A DNA stretch of 64,000 bases from Eucommia ulmoides (Eukaryota > Streptophyta > Magnoliopsida > Garryales > Eucommiaceae), in the NCBI GenBank assembly GCA_016647705.1, contig CM028326.1:28655401-28719400 (forward strand), in the 5' to 3' direction. The notes below the pieces were generated by a model. It searched no databases. It was not told the DNA's origin and saw only the letters and a list, made by a program, of their open reading frames with translations. Shown here one piece after another: positions 52,665 through 64,000 of this stretch (position 1 is its first letter; the number at the start of each line of letters is the position of its first letter). The translations under genes were made by a program, and so were the position numbers.

Positions 52665-54507
52665 CTACAAATCTACAATCCAAAACTATCAAAAAGAAAC
52701 TGAACCTTCCATTGTTCACACTAATCCCGTAAATTTTAAAAAAATAACATTACCCTCTGACTCTATCTAGTGCCAGTAGTCGACCCGTTCCTAGCTGCGG
52801 CACCTGAAATCAAATATTTTATCGGTGTACTGCCTTCATAATATAAAAATAATTTATGAATCAAGCATAATTATCAAATACCATTTTTCAAAACATAATA
52901 TAAGTATAACCGCACACCGAACCGAAATAAAATTCCACACCCATTATTACAATAAGATAATGTATTTAAATCAATCAATCAAAACATTTCAATATATAAT
53001 AAAATACCACACACATATTTCTCCACTAGCCATAGGATCGTTTCACCTCACGATTGGGAGTTACGACGGTACCGTAACCTATATAACTGTGTCATCTAAG
53101 GTGGCTATCAGTGCTAGGGCTATTTAATATCTTCAATGGTAGGAGCAACCACCCTGTAGGACTTACCTGGCAGGTAACAACATATATCCACCCTGCAGAA
53201 CTTGTCTAACTAGTAACAACAAATATCCACCTTGTAGGATTTGTCTGACAGGTAACAACATATATCCATATCTCGCAGGATATGCTCTCCTAACGAGAAG
53301 ACAATTATGGCATAGTCGGATAATAAAAACCACTTGCTATCTTTAAAAACTTACTCGATCCATATAAGTTATAAAACTATCAATTTTAATAAATATTTTC
53401 TTTTCATAATTTATGCAAAAATATAATTTTTCAATTTACATAGCAAACAATATATTCACCTTAATTTTTGCGCTACTAAAAGTACTATCGTCTGAATACT
53501 ACTCGGTTGACGTCGCCTGCAAACCTAACAACGATAGGGCCTAAATTAAAATTTTATTTAAAATAACTCTAATATGCAATGCGTGACCCTAAAATGCACT
53601 ATTTTTCATTCCAAAATTTTATTTATTTATTATTATTTTATTATTTTTTTAATTATACGAAATCATTTAACACTTAATTTCTTAAAGTTACAGTTAATAT
53701 TGACTGTACAAAAATTATTATAGCAACAATTGTAAAAAAAAAATCTTGTTAATAATTTAATTTATAAGAAAATATTAATCGGTTGTCAAAAATATTATTG
53801 GTCAATGTAATACTAGAATTATCATTTTAATAAAAATTCAAAATTTCCATTATAAATTAAAAATTTCACCCTTTAAATATTTTTATTTAAGTTTTAAAAT
53901 TTAATATATATATATATATATATATACCCATTTGTTTAAACAAAATAAAAAGCAAATAATAAAAGTAAATGATAAAACTCACCTTAAACTTGAGTGTCCA
54001 GAGAGAGTGAGAGCAAAGAGGTAAGAGAGAGAGTGTATAATGTAAATTGATAAAGAGATATAAAGAGAGATAAAGATTAATTGGAATTGGTACCGTGAAA
54101 GAGGAAAAGAAAATGACAAAAAAATCTTATGTGTTGAAGCAATTCCCACGAGCATCTTTTTTTTTTTTTTTTTTTAGTGACTGACACGTGTCTTGTAATG
54201 CTAACATTGTTGCCTTCCTTAATTGGGAAGGCAAAGTTTGTTTACCACAATTTTTTTTTTCATGATCTTATCATAAAAAAATAATATTATAATTATTTAT
54301 TAATGATTTATACATATTACATATATGGCCCTAGGATAATATTATATATATTTATTAAATCCCTAAAACTCTTAAAAGTAATTAGTGCAAATTAACCCGC
54401 AAAATTTTAAAAGCAATTATTAAATAACACAATGAACCTCGTTATTTTTAAATGTTCCAAAATGCAACTAAAAATCTGTATGCGCAAGAACTAGGCTTTA
54501 CAAAAAT

Positions 54508-55612
54508 ACATTAGAACTCTGGCGAACTAATAATTTTAAATTTTATTTGGCCATATGACCCTATTTTATGATCTTTTATACTATAAAAATAAAATAAAAT
54601 TTTAAACCATTAGTGTAAAATTCATGTAATAATGAGAAATTCTCCAACCATTTCATAAACTAAAAAAATCTAAAAAATCTATTTTTATGCTTGTAAAAAA
54701 ATATTTTATTTACATCAAAACTCAAACACTTATTATTTGGTCAACAAACACTTATTAGTTGTTCAACAATATTTTTGAGAAAGTGAGAAAAAGAAAAAAG
54801 AAAATCACAAACAAAATTGGCGAAAACAATTGCCAAAAAAATGGTAATTATAAAACTTGAAGAATGTCTTCTACCTTAATTTGGGGTCTTTTGTTTCTTT
54901 ATTTTTAATTTATTTTTTGCATGAACAAAATTCTTATGAAGAATTTTCGAGGTGAAGAAAAGAAAAGAAAAAAATATAATAAATAAATAAGAAATTCAAA
55001 AACTAATTAACAAGTAAGAAAATGTATAGATATTAGGATGGAAAAAGATATTTTTTATTATCCGATAATTGTAGATAATACATTATTGATGGTCAGAGAA
55101 AGCCATTAGAGCTCGAACAAAGTACCTCCGACAAAAGGCAGTTGAAGCTCAAGAATTGAGAAACGCGAGAGAAACAAATCGAAATAAATTAGGGTTGAAA
55201 ATCATGAGCAATGCTCTCAAGAAATTGAAACATGGTGACGGGTTCAAATTCGAATTCAAATCCAAATCCCGTGAGAGGGATTCAAAATGGGTCCTCTGAT
55301 TCATCAATGGTTGCCATCGTAGATAGAAGACAAAAGAAAAAAATAAGGAGAGGAAAAAAATAAAAAGAAAAAAGGGAAAAGAAAAAGATTTTTTTTTTGT
55401 AAAAAGACCAAATAAGCCTTCAAAAAAGTCATGTGCAATGTACATGTCATGAATTATGTCAATTTGGATGGAAAAACTAACAAAAAGATTATTTAAAATT
55501 ACTTGTATACTTAGAAGGTTTAGACTGAAATGTAACAAATTTATTGAATTACATATAAACGTGTCAATAGTTAGAGGGTTTAAAAGGTAATTTGCCCTAC
55601 TTAATATTGCCT
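54508..55612. other. Region without a recognised gene
   Basis: AT-rich. Around 55085-55330 the minus strand has balanced composition and an ATGGCAACC start, but the frame stops quickly and I do not recognise the product. The stretch near 55560-55600, reading GGGCAAATTACCTTTTAAAC in reverse complement, looks like a Mutator-type terminal repeat. No partner end was found. Confidence 0.4.
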
Positions 55613-56410
55613 TGAGGTCATATTTTGATTTTTCAATATTTTCATTGAGTAATTCAATATTCATTTCAAGATCTGACGTTTGTAAGGAAACTACATCAAA
55701 ATCATTTTTCAAAACTCCATATTTGTTTTTAATCGATTTGATTTTCAAAATCAGTTTTTCATGTTCAATTTTCGAAATCTCACGATTCAATTTTAAAACC
55801 TCATTTTATTTCTCAAAAATAGAAACATTTTCTTTTAAAGCATTTATAGCATTTTTCAAAAAAATCATTTTCATTGAATACTTTTTTGTTTCACAATTCT
55901 TTTCTATATCCAGTTGCACTTTAGATTTAAAATCATTTCTTTGTTTTCAAAAGAATCGATTTTTCTTTTTAAGCGAAAGTTTTCTTTAACAAAATGACGT
56001 GTGAAAACAAATAATTTTTCTATAGCAATACATATACCCTCATCATCATCATTATCATTGCCACGGGTGCTATTAGAATTATTCTCCAAATTAGCATATA
56101 AATATCTATCACATGAGGAACATATACATACTGAAAACTCATTTGTTTCGCCATACTTTTCCACATCCAATTTCATTTTCAATTTTTAAAATCCCTTTTT
56201 TTTTTTTTTTCAAAAGAATTGATTTTTCTTTTTAAATGAAGGTTTTATTTAGCAAAATGATTTGTAAAAACAAATAAATTTTCTATAGCAATATGGACAC
56301 TCTCATCATCATCATTATTACTGCCACTGGTACTACAAGAATCATGCTCCAAATTAGTACATGATGATCTATTACATTCAGGAGCATACACATATAGAAG
56401 ATCATCAAGT
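55613..56410 (-). pseudogene. Duplicated gag-like coiled-coil fragment, inverted relative to the adjacent LTR
   Basis: Gene-strand peptides include HEKLILKIKSIKNKYGVLKN, an acidic NDDDEG patch, and FVKENFRLKRKIDSFENKE. Such Lys/Glu/Asn-rich coiled coils after a DDE patch resemble the gag C-terminus of SIRE/Maximus-type copia elements; that is inference. The segment 55940-56180 is repeated as 56205-56400. Several stops. Confidence 0.5.
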
Positions 56411-56816
56411 GAGTTGTGTGACATAGTGATTTATTAGTCAGCGGAAATATTTCAAAATTGCACACACAAACACAACCAAACAGAGTAGGTATAAAGATAT
56501 TGACATACAGAATTTTATAATAATTTGACAAGCTACTCTTACCTACGTCTACTCCTTAATGCTTTTGCAGAGAATTCAATCCACTAATTTTGTATTCTCT
56601 TCCCAGGTGAGAATCAAACTCTCATACCCAGTTTGACTAAAGTTTTCTTATACTCAAATGCACGCTTGGACTAATTACACTAAGTCTAAACTACAAATTC
56701 TCACAAATACAAAAAATAAAATAAAATTCAACCTGACTAAGTGTGATAAAAGTGAACACGATGTACAAATATTCAAATTTCGAATTTCATGTTAATTTAT
56801 TTGTTTAATCAATTGA

Positions 56817-58199
56817 TGGTAGCGGGATTATTCGTTGCTAATTTTATCGCAAGTATACGGGTTAAGTTTTAATATAGTGGAAAGAGTAAGGGTTGTCGTA
56901 TCTACAAGATTAGATTAAATTGTTGTTAAGTACCTCGATTATCGTAACCGAGCTTTATCTAGGCGATAGAATTTTTAGGGTTTTTGTTATAAGATAAACT
57001 AAACTAAAATTATAACTAATTAAATTACAATAATAATAATGACGTTTATGAGAATAGATTATGTAGGGATTAACTTCGTTCACTTAAACATGTTTGAATT
57101 AGTCTAGTTTACATTAATGATATTTAAACTATCTGATAATCTAGGTATCAAAAACTCATTCACAACCTCTCCTGAGTGTAAAGTGAATGAATATGCAACT
57201 CGTGTCAACACTGATATCCCTATCTAGCGTCTAAACGATCACATGACTCTCACCCCAACCTCACGGATTCCACACTTTCTAATAATCTCCCGATTCATTA
57301 GATCGTCACATTGTGTTTAAACCCTAGTCCGAATTCGGGATTACCTCTCCCAAGTGTCAAATCCTGTATTCTCAAATCAACCAAAATATCATAACAAACA
57401 TATAATGGAAGTAAAAGAACGGTAAACACAATCGAATAAAAATGAACAACCGTTAACAAAACATAGATTTATTCAAACAACATATTCATAAACTAATCAA
57501 TCCCTAAATAATATATATTTAGCTCATGGCCATAACCGCATATTCAACTACAAATGAACTAAACATCATCAAAACAACCAACCAAAGCTAAAAAATAAAG
57601 AGAGAAACAAGGTAGAGTAGCCAAATCTGAATAATCGACGCTTCCACGTCCGTAAAAACCGCTCCAATCTTATTTCCTCATATCCAAATTGTGTTCTCCT
57701 CTTGCTTGGTTGATTTTGGAGCTCCCAAAATATCCCCAAAAACGTCCATCAAGTGTTGGGGAAGAAGGGATATTAAATGGGATCCAAAATATCAAAGACA
57801 ATATCCAAAAATATATTTATCAAGTGGTGTCGGACCGTTACAGCGGTGGGAAGCATCGCTGCAGCGATGAGAAGTCAATAAGCCACTGACCTTTGACCGC
57901 TGCAGCGGTGGAGGCCATCGCTGTAGCGATCAGGGCCATCGTTGCAGCAGTGGTTGGGCAGAAAGTCTTCTTCCATTTGATCGCTGCAGCGGTGGTTTGC
58001 ACCGTTGCAACGATGAAGCTGCAGTTTCTGAACTTGGCTTTTTTCAACTTTTCTCTACTGATGTCCTACCGATTTGCTCGATTTTCAACCATTTTCATCC
58101 CTAACACCTGATTTACATAAAAACGAATTAAAACATAACAATAATACTCGAAAACTACCAAAATCGGTTTGAAATTATATAGATAAATTTCACCTATCA
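56817..58199 (-). mobile_element. Solo LTR, family A, inserted in LTR copy d
   Basis: 1,383 bp with perfect duplication ATTGA at 56812-56816 and 58200-58204. On its own strand it runs TGATAGGTGAAATT to ATCCCGCTACCA and matches the two copies at 337-3257 throughout, including TATACTTGCGA near the 3' end and TTCGGACTAGGGTT. Confidence 0.93.
57835..58020. repeat. Palindromic motif block in the third family A LTR
   Basis: Offset 180-365 bp from the LTR start, as in the other two copies, with a third core, TGCA. Perfect palindromes include ATCGCTGCAGCGAT at 57855-57868 and ACCGCTGCAGCGGT at 57896-57909. Variants are ATCGCTGTAGCGAT at about 57917, ATCGTTGCAGCAGTGG, ATCGCTGCAGCGGTGG and ACCGTTGCAACGAT. 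Confidence 0.9.
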
Positions 58200-59315
58200 A
58201 TTGAGAACATAGAAAAATAATCCAAATAAAATTAATTTAATCATTTAACTCGATTAAAAATAAAGATGTCAAGTTTAAACCAAACGAGTTCAAATAACGA
58301 TTTATAAAACTTCAATAATTAATTTCCAGGTAACATCCAATTTAAATTATGTTTGATTAAATCTTGAGCATTTGAAAAACATAAATCTTATTATAGATAA
58401 TCACAAAATAGTTCAAGAAGATACATAGATAAATAATCAACTTTGCGACACGATCTTAATGAATAAGGAAAGATCTCACCGGGATTTAGAAGACATAGAT
58501 TAATACAAATGAATTTCATCCCAAACACCAAAATCAGCATAAGTACTTTTGAATAATCTCACAAAATTTTGCTTTTAATGTCAAATCACAATAAGAAACT
58601 TTCTTAGATTTTTTTTTCCAATATTTTTCTTTCTTGCTTATTGATTTTGAATCAATTTTTGAGTTATTTAATGCCTAATTTTTAAGAATCCTTCAACAGT
58701 TAAAAATTCAAATTTTTTTATTTAAAACTGAGCCCTTTGATTGTAGACTTTAACCCTACTAATTCAGCCCAAGAAAACATGATTTTTCTCAATGAACACG
58801 GACAATAAATAGGTCTAGATTCAGTTAAAAGGTCAGGAATTAATCTCGAATTTTAATTTAGTCAGAAAGTCATTCCGAACAATTTATGAAATTTAAAAAA
58901 ATAGGGACTAAAATAGAAAATCAATAAAGTCTTTATTCTCAAAATTTAAGCCATAAAATTCTTTAAAAAATATTTCTAATAAAATATATATGATTTAAGA
59001 ATATTTTAAAAAAAATAGAAATATTTTCTGTTAAAAGCAATGCAAAACGCTTTTTGAAAAACATTTATAAAAATTCAAATATAAAGCAATTTGGTTGATT
59101 GTTGGCCCATTAGATCGACCGATCAGTTCAAAACTCATGCATCTTTTGCCTACTATTTTCAATGGTTGACTAACTTATCATTTTGGCCAACTGACTTGAT
59201 TGGTTTTCAGAAGTTTTCACCTCACTACTTTAACCAGTTGATCGTCCAACATATTCGGTCGACCATTTGACCTCAAATTTTAATAAATAGGTTAGTCTAG
59301 AAAACCATCAAGTTA

Positions 59316-62052
59316 TTGTTATCATCAAAATCAACTCTAATGGGATTAAACCCTTTAGGTCGTACAATATGTCATAACGATCTTTATTATTTGAAAATAT
59401 GTAGTGAAATTAACAACATAGCAAATGAAAGTATAACAAAGAATAGATTGAGAGATGAAAATTCTACCTACTTGTGGCATCTCAGACTAGGTCATATTAT
59501 TGAGAAAATAATCAATAACATGGTTAAAGATGGGCACTTGGGCCTATTTGGCTTGGAGCCATTACCAACTTATGAATCTTGTCTCATGGAAAAAATGACA
59601 AAGTCACCCTTTGTTGGACATTGGGAACGAGATGCTAACATACTGGGTTTGATACATATTGATGTGTATGGGCCCATGAGCTCCTCAATTCAAGGTGAAT
59701 TTTCACACATTATTACATTTATCGACGATCACTCTAGTTATGATTTTGTGTATCTTATGACACATAAGTCTGATGCTTTTGAAATGTTCAAAACATTCAA
59801 AAATGAAAATAGAGAAACAAATCGAGAATAGTATTAAGGTACTCTACTCAGATCGAGGTAGCGAATACTTATCCTTAGAGTTTCTAGACTATCTCAAGTT
59901 TAATGGTATACTTTCTCAGTGAACTCCTCCTACTAATCCACAATTAAGAAGTGTATCGGAAATAAAAAAATAGACCTTATTATATATTTTCAGATCGATA
60001 ATGAGTTGCACTGATTTAAACATTCATTTTTAGGTTATGCCTTGATTATTAGAGCTCATTCACTGAACAAGTTTCCAACTAAGTCTATGACAATTACGCC
60101 GCATGAGATGTGGAAAGGATAGAAACTAAGTCTTAAGTACGTTAAGATTTGGGAATATCGAGCTCATATCTAAAGACTTGAGACAGACAAGTTGTAATCT
60201 AAGACTCACATTTGTAGATTTGTGGGCTTTCCTAGGAAAACTGTAGGATACTTATTATATCACCTAAAGGAACAAATAATATTTGTTGTTAGATATTTAA
60301 AATTCCTAGAGGAATCGTTTCTTGAAGAATCTAGCACTGAAAAAAAGATAGACTTGGTGAAGGTGTTGGATACCGAGCAAGTTGAACAGATTACAAATAT
60401 GGAACCGAACACAGTAAATGTATCTTGTACACAAGTCCCTCGTAGATCTAGCAGAACCTCTACCCCTCCAGATATATTTTTAGGATATCTCAGACAAATA
60501 GATAGACATCAGCTACTTCTAGTGTGAGGTAGTGATCCCGCGAACTATAAGGAGGCAATATTTGGACATCGACATTGAGAAGTGACAAAGAGCGATAAGA
60601 TCTGAAATGGACTTCATGTACACTAACCAAGTCTAGACTTTTATGGATCCACTTGAGGGAATCGTGCTCATTGGGTGTAAAATGATCTTTAACATAAAAC
60701 TAGACCTAGATGGTAAAGTGGACGTGTTCAAGACAATGGTGGCAAAAGAATACACTCAGTGTCAAGGAGTTGATTTTGATGAGACTTTTCGTTGGTTGCT
60801 ATCTTAAAGTCTATCAAAATTTTATTACTTATAGACATATACCATAACTATAAAATCTAATTGAAGATTTACATAGAGAAATACAAAAGCTAGAAGGTGT
60901 GCTAATTTGCAAAAGTCCATTTATGGACTCAAGCAAGATTCTAGAAGTTGGAACATCTATTTTTATGAGACAATGAAATCGTTTGGTTACCTCTAAAATA
61001 TGGATAAACCATGCGTGTATAAGAAAACGGATGGACAATCTATATGTTTTCTGGTGTTGTACGTCGATGGTATTCTACTGATTGAAAATGATGTAGGAAT
61101 GTTGAATTACAAAAGTATGAATTTATTAAACTCTCTATGAAGGATTTGGGAGAGTGTCCTATATACTAGGTATAAAGGTCTATAGAGATAAATCTATAAT
61201 GATGTTTGTTATCCTAATCTGAGTACATAGATAAAGTGCTAGAGCGATTCAGCATAGTGAATTCCAAAAAGGGCTACCTACCAGTGCAATATGGAATTCA
61301 TCTCTCTAAGAAGATAACTCATCATTCTTATGAAGAGAAAGGTGTGATGATTAATGTTCCATATGCTTCAACAATTCAAATTCTCATGTACGTAATGTTA
61401 TGTACCAAGCCCGATATCAGTTATGTTGTTAAATTAATCAACATATATCAGGTGGATTCAGGTTTGTAATACTGGAAGGCTGTGAAATCTATCCTTAAGT
61501 ACTTAATAAGAATGAAAGATAAATTTCTGGTCTATGGAGGAGGGAAATTAGGAGTTAAAGATTACATTGATTTTGATTTTCAATTCGATGTGGATGACTG
61601 AAAGTCAACTTCGAGATACGTATTTATCCTAAATGGTGGCTTGTTAACTAAAGGAGTTGTAAGCAATCTATATCTATCAATTCCACTACTGAGGCTGAGT
61701 ACATTGGCGCATTTGATATAGTTAAGGAAAGTGTATGGATTAAGAAGTTCATTTTTAAACTTCAGGTGGTTCCAGCTATTGAGTTATCGATACCTTTGTA
61801 TTGTAACAGAAATAGTGCTATAGTTCAAGCAAGGGAACCAAGATCTCATCAGAAATTCAAAAACATAAAGCGACGCTTCCATTTGATTGGTGAAATTATT
61901 GAGAGAAATTATATCGACATTAGAAAAGTAGACACTAGGGATAACGTAGAGGATCCACTCACTAAGGCTATGCTTTTATAGTAGTTAAATCAACATCTTC
62001 TAAAGATGAGCATTAGATACTATTCTGATTGTCTATATTGCTAGTGGAAGAT
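59316..62052 (+). pseudogene. Dead Ty1-copia element 4: integrase to RNase H
   Basis: Pre-integrase YLWHLRLGHIIEKIINNM and CLMEKMTKSPF, integrase LIHIDVYGPM, ITFIDDHSSYDFVYLMTHKS and, in other frames, YSDRGSEY. RT pieces at about 60650-61150 (PIEGI-like start, GCKMIF, VDFDETF, and a decayed YVD near 61060). RNase H pieces to 61981 (YCNRNSAIVQ, FHLIGEIIERNYI, DNVEDPLTKAMLL). Many stops and frameshifts. Gag and 5' LTR are absent, probably lost at the junction with LTR copy d. Confidence 0.88.
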
Positions 62053-63533
62053 TGTTGGATGTAAGCCTAATAGCCAATCTTGTAATTTTACATTTAAGGC
62101 TTGTATCTGTCAAATGTTTTAATCTCAAGTATTAATAAGAGATATTTTTTTTATATATTATTCTTGCAGTTATATTTTTATCATTGTAGACCTTGAACAT
62201 TGAGTAAAATGTCCGGCTATTTAATATGATTAAATTGGAGGAGACCAAAGATATTTGGTATCTCGATATTCTAAATTGTTCCTAGTTGGTATTTGATTGT
62301 TAAAAATTATCTTCAACAATTTAGGCTAACTTGATCTGATGTTATAGTTTTGAGAATGGTAAGTCTCAATTCATTAGTATGAGATATTGGAACATAGACA
62401 ATGGGATAGTATTTTGTAAACTTTTGTACTCAAGGTACTATATATTACATGTATGAGTTGTTATACTTTGGTAATATTGAGTGTTTTCATCTAACCACAA
62501 GCCTTCAAAGGTATTCAATGGGTATAGTGACACATAAATGGGAATATACGAGTATGCAAGATGGGATCTACCATTCTTAGGAAACAAATATGTGACTCAT
62601 GTGATTCAATTTAATAATAATTCACCTAAGCCTCGGGTCAGAGCAATACGATGATTTAGATGAGATTCTAATTAGGTATCACAGGGAATTATATTGTCAA
62701 TCAAATACATATGATTAGACTATTTTTTTTTTACTTAACCGTATCCTATTGGTCTTTTCGGGTATACAGATAGAGAGATTGTAGAATACGTATATTATAC
62801 TTGAGAGGGTCCTCTGGGTTAAATTTCCTCCAATTGGATATGACTGTGATAAGTGGGTAGACGTGACTTACAGTTGGAGGAAATAACTTAAGAGGGAAAT
62901 TATTTTCTTTTAAGATGACAAAATTGGAATTGTTCCCATTTTTATTGATTACTAAAATAATTAACTAATTTCACCATCCAACTTTTGGTATGAACCTAAT
63001 GGATCGCACACGAATAGGAAATTGATGTTAAAAAAGTCTTTGAAAAATGAATGAATAGTAATGTTGAACTTAAGAACTTTGGAGACCAAACTGCAATTAA
63101 TAAAAAGAAGGAGTCCAATGTTGTGAACCCTAAACAATATATATAAGGAGGGTAAGACCATATGGTCGCCCAATCCAAGACAAAATCGACCAAGCCATTG
63201 TAAATGCCCTTTTCTCTCTTATTTCTGTCAATCCTCTGTATTTGTGAGATCTGTTTCCCGTACTACATCACTGATTTGAATTATGTTATCTTCTAGATTC
63301 AAATCAGAGTTGTCTTAGAGTCTTGGGATTACATTTGATCATATAAATCCTAGAAACACATTTTTTTTCTAGGTTCTTTGTATTGACACTATTAGAGGTG
63401 AGACTTTATGTCACTTCTAAGAAAATCAATCTCCTGTAGTTGTTTTTGTTCGTGTTGAGACACTCTTGGAAGAGCATTCTCATATCATGCCTTAGAAACT
63501 ATTAGCTTTGAACCGATTAAAAAAGCTTTAACA
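62053..63533 (+). mobile_element. Probable 3' LTR of copia element 4
   Basis: The purine tract AGTGGAAGA lies right before TGTTGGATGTAAGCC at 62053, the expected LTR start. The most likely end is GCTTTAACA at 63533, giving about 1,480 bp. A TATATATAAGG box near 63140 would be the promoter. No 5' LTR is in the window, so the right end is a prediction. Confidence 0.65.
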
Positions 63534-64000
63534 TTACCCTTTTTTTTAATGCTAATACGGATAGATCCGGCTTAAGGAATTGGATATTAAAAAATGATTT
63601 AAATTTATATTCCAATGCGCAGATATGGTAGTTATAATATCTGATCCCTTCACCACCCCTCTCCTCCTAAATTGCTTGTCGTCGTTGTCGTTCGCTTGCC
63701 ACTATCTTTATTGCGTTTTTGTTGCCTCCATTCTCTATCGACGTTCTATCATCATCGTTTCCAGAGTCTTCAACCCATTGCCCATCTTCCTTTCTTTTGT
63801 TTCTTGTATGAGATTTACTATTTTCATCTTTCTATTTAGTGTTTCTAAGCTTTTATATTTACGAGAACTATTTAGGTTTTCAAAAATTTGAATATCTATT
63901 TGCAGATCTTTCTTCCTCTTTTATTTTTTTGTGTGAGATGTCGCCTTTTAAACTCCTATTTGCATTGCCACTTAAACCCTAATGATCCAGCATGTTCATC
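63534..64000. other. Window end, no gene recognised
   Basis: Sequence after the copia LTR. A short frame (63625-63891) is rich in Ile/Leu/Ser and unsupported. Confidence 0.5.

Larger units (their letters stand above)
43672..54502 (-). mobile_element. Ty3-gypsy chromovirus (Tekay-type), complete layout but degraded
   Basis: 3' LTR 43672-45684, internal region 45685-50447, and 5' LTR 50448-54502, the last carrying a 2.05-kb nested solo LTR. On the gene strand the LTRs run TGTAAAAC/TGTAAAGC to GTGTGACA/TATGACA. The primer site TTGGTATCAGAGC lies at about 50432-50444 and the polypurine tract AGGAGGGAAGGA at about 45686-45697. Order is gag, protease, RT, RNase H, integrase, chromodomain. Flanks AAAGT and AAAAT match at four of five bases. 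Confidence 0.92.
50448..54502 (-). repeat. 5' LTR of the chromovirus, interrupted
   Basis: About 2,000 bp after removal of the insertion at 50615-52664 and its duplicated CTACA. The two LTRs differ by scattered substitutions and small indels, including an apparent deletion next to CACGTC at about 50580 relative to 43804. Confidence 0.92.
56411..59310 (+). mobile_element. Family B LTR (copy d), 5'-truncated and split by a family A solo LTR
   Basis: From about 56430 the order of landmarks follows copy a (CAGCGGAAAT, GCACACACAAAC, GCTACTCTTACC, GCAGAGAATTCAATCC). Positions 56817-58199 are a later insertion. The LTR resumes at 58205 and reaches GTCGACC-type motifs at 59115-59275. Both termini are missing, and unrelated sequence abuts each side. 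Confidence 0.75.

Noticed and set aside
55149-55790. 213-codon frame as one real protein
   Set aside because: The N-terminal part is a retroelement coiled coil and the rest is Phe/Leu-rich translation of A-rich DNA, so it is a fusion by chance.

Overview
This window is flowering-plant (most likely eudicot) nuclear DNA: AT-rich, full of poly-A/T tracts and microsatellites, packed with Ty1-copia and Ty3-gypsy LTR retrotransposons, and containing one clearly intact host gene. No bacterial features, rRNA, tRNA genes or CRISPR arrays were seen. The retrotransposon primer sites show tRNA complementarity but are not tRNA genes.

The host gene is a class I KNOX (TALE homeobox) transcription factor of the KNAT2/KNAT6 type on the minus strand. 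Its five coding exons span 15554..38855 and join without a frameshift into about 312 residues carrying KNOX1, KNOX2, ELK and homeodomain. The intron between KNOX2 and ELK is 15.8 kb and contains a 5.8-kb copia element (21873..27688), a TRIM, a second TRIM-like repeat, a TTA-flanked inverted-repeat element and other repeats. The intron that splits the homeodomain is 5.7 kb, most of it a second copia element (16111..about 21061). Both copia elements lie antisense to the gene.

Upstream of the gene (39 to 43.3 kb) three inverted-repeat DNA elements sit next to each other: a hAT-like element, a fold-back element with 20-nt arrays in both arms, and a Mutator-like element.

From 43.7 to 54.5 kb lies a degraded Tekay-type chromovirus on the minus strand, with gag, protease, RT, RNase H, integrase and chromodomain remnants. 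Its 5' LTR is interrupted by a 2.05-kb solo LTR of another family. From 55.6 to 63.5 kb there are inverted gag-like fragments, another LTR of that family carrying a nested solo LTR, and the 3' half of a decayed copia element.

Downstream of the gene (0.3 to 14.1 kb) is a stack of nested solo LTRs from three families, a fragment with a tRNA-Asp primer site, and a dead copia element split by a solo LTR. I could define exact boundaries with 5-bp target duplications for several of these.

The most unusual pattern is that LTRs of the different families carry blocks of self-complementary motifs (CACCGCnnnnGCGGTG types or GGTCGACC types). The centre of the motif changes from copy to copy while the block keeps its position within the LTR.
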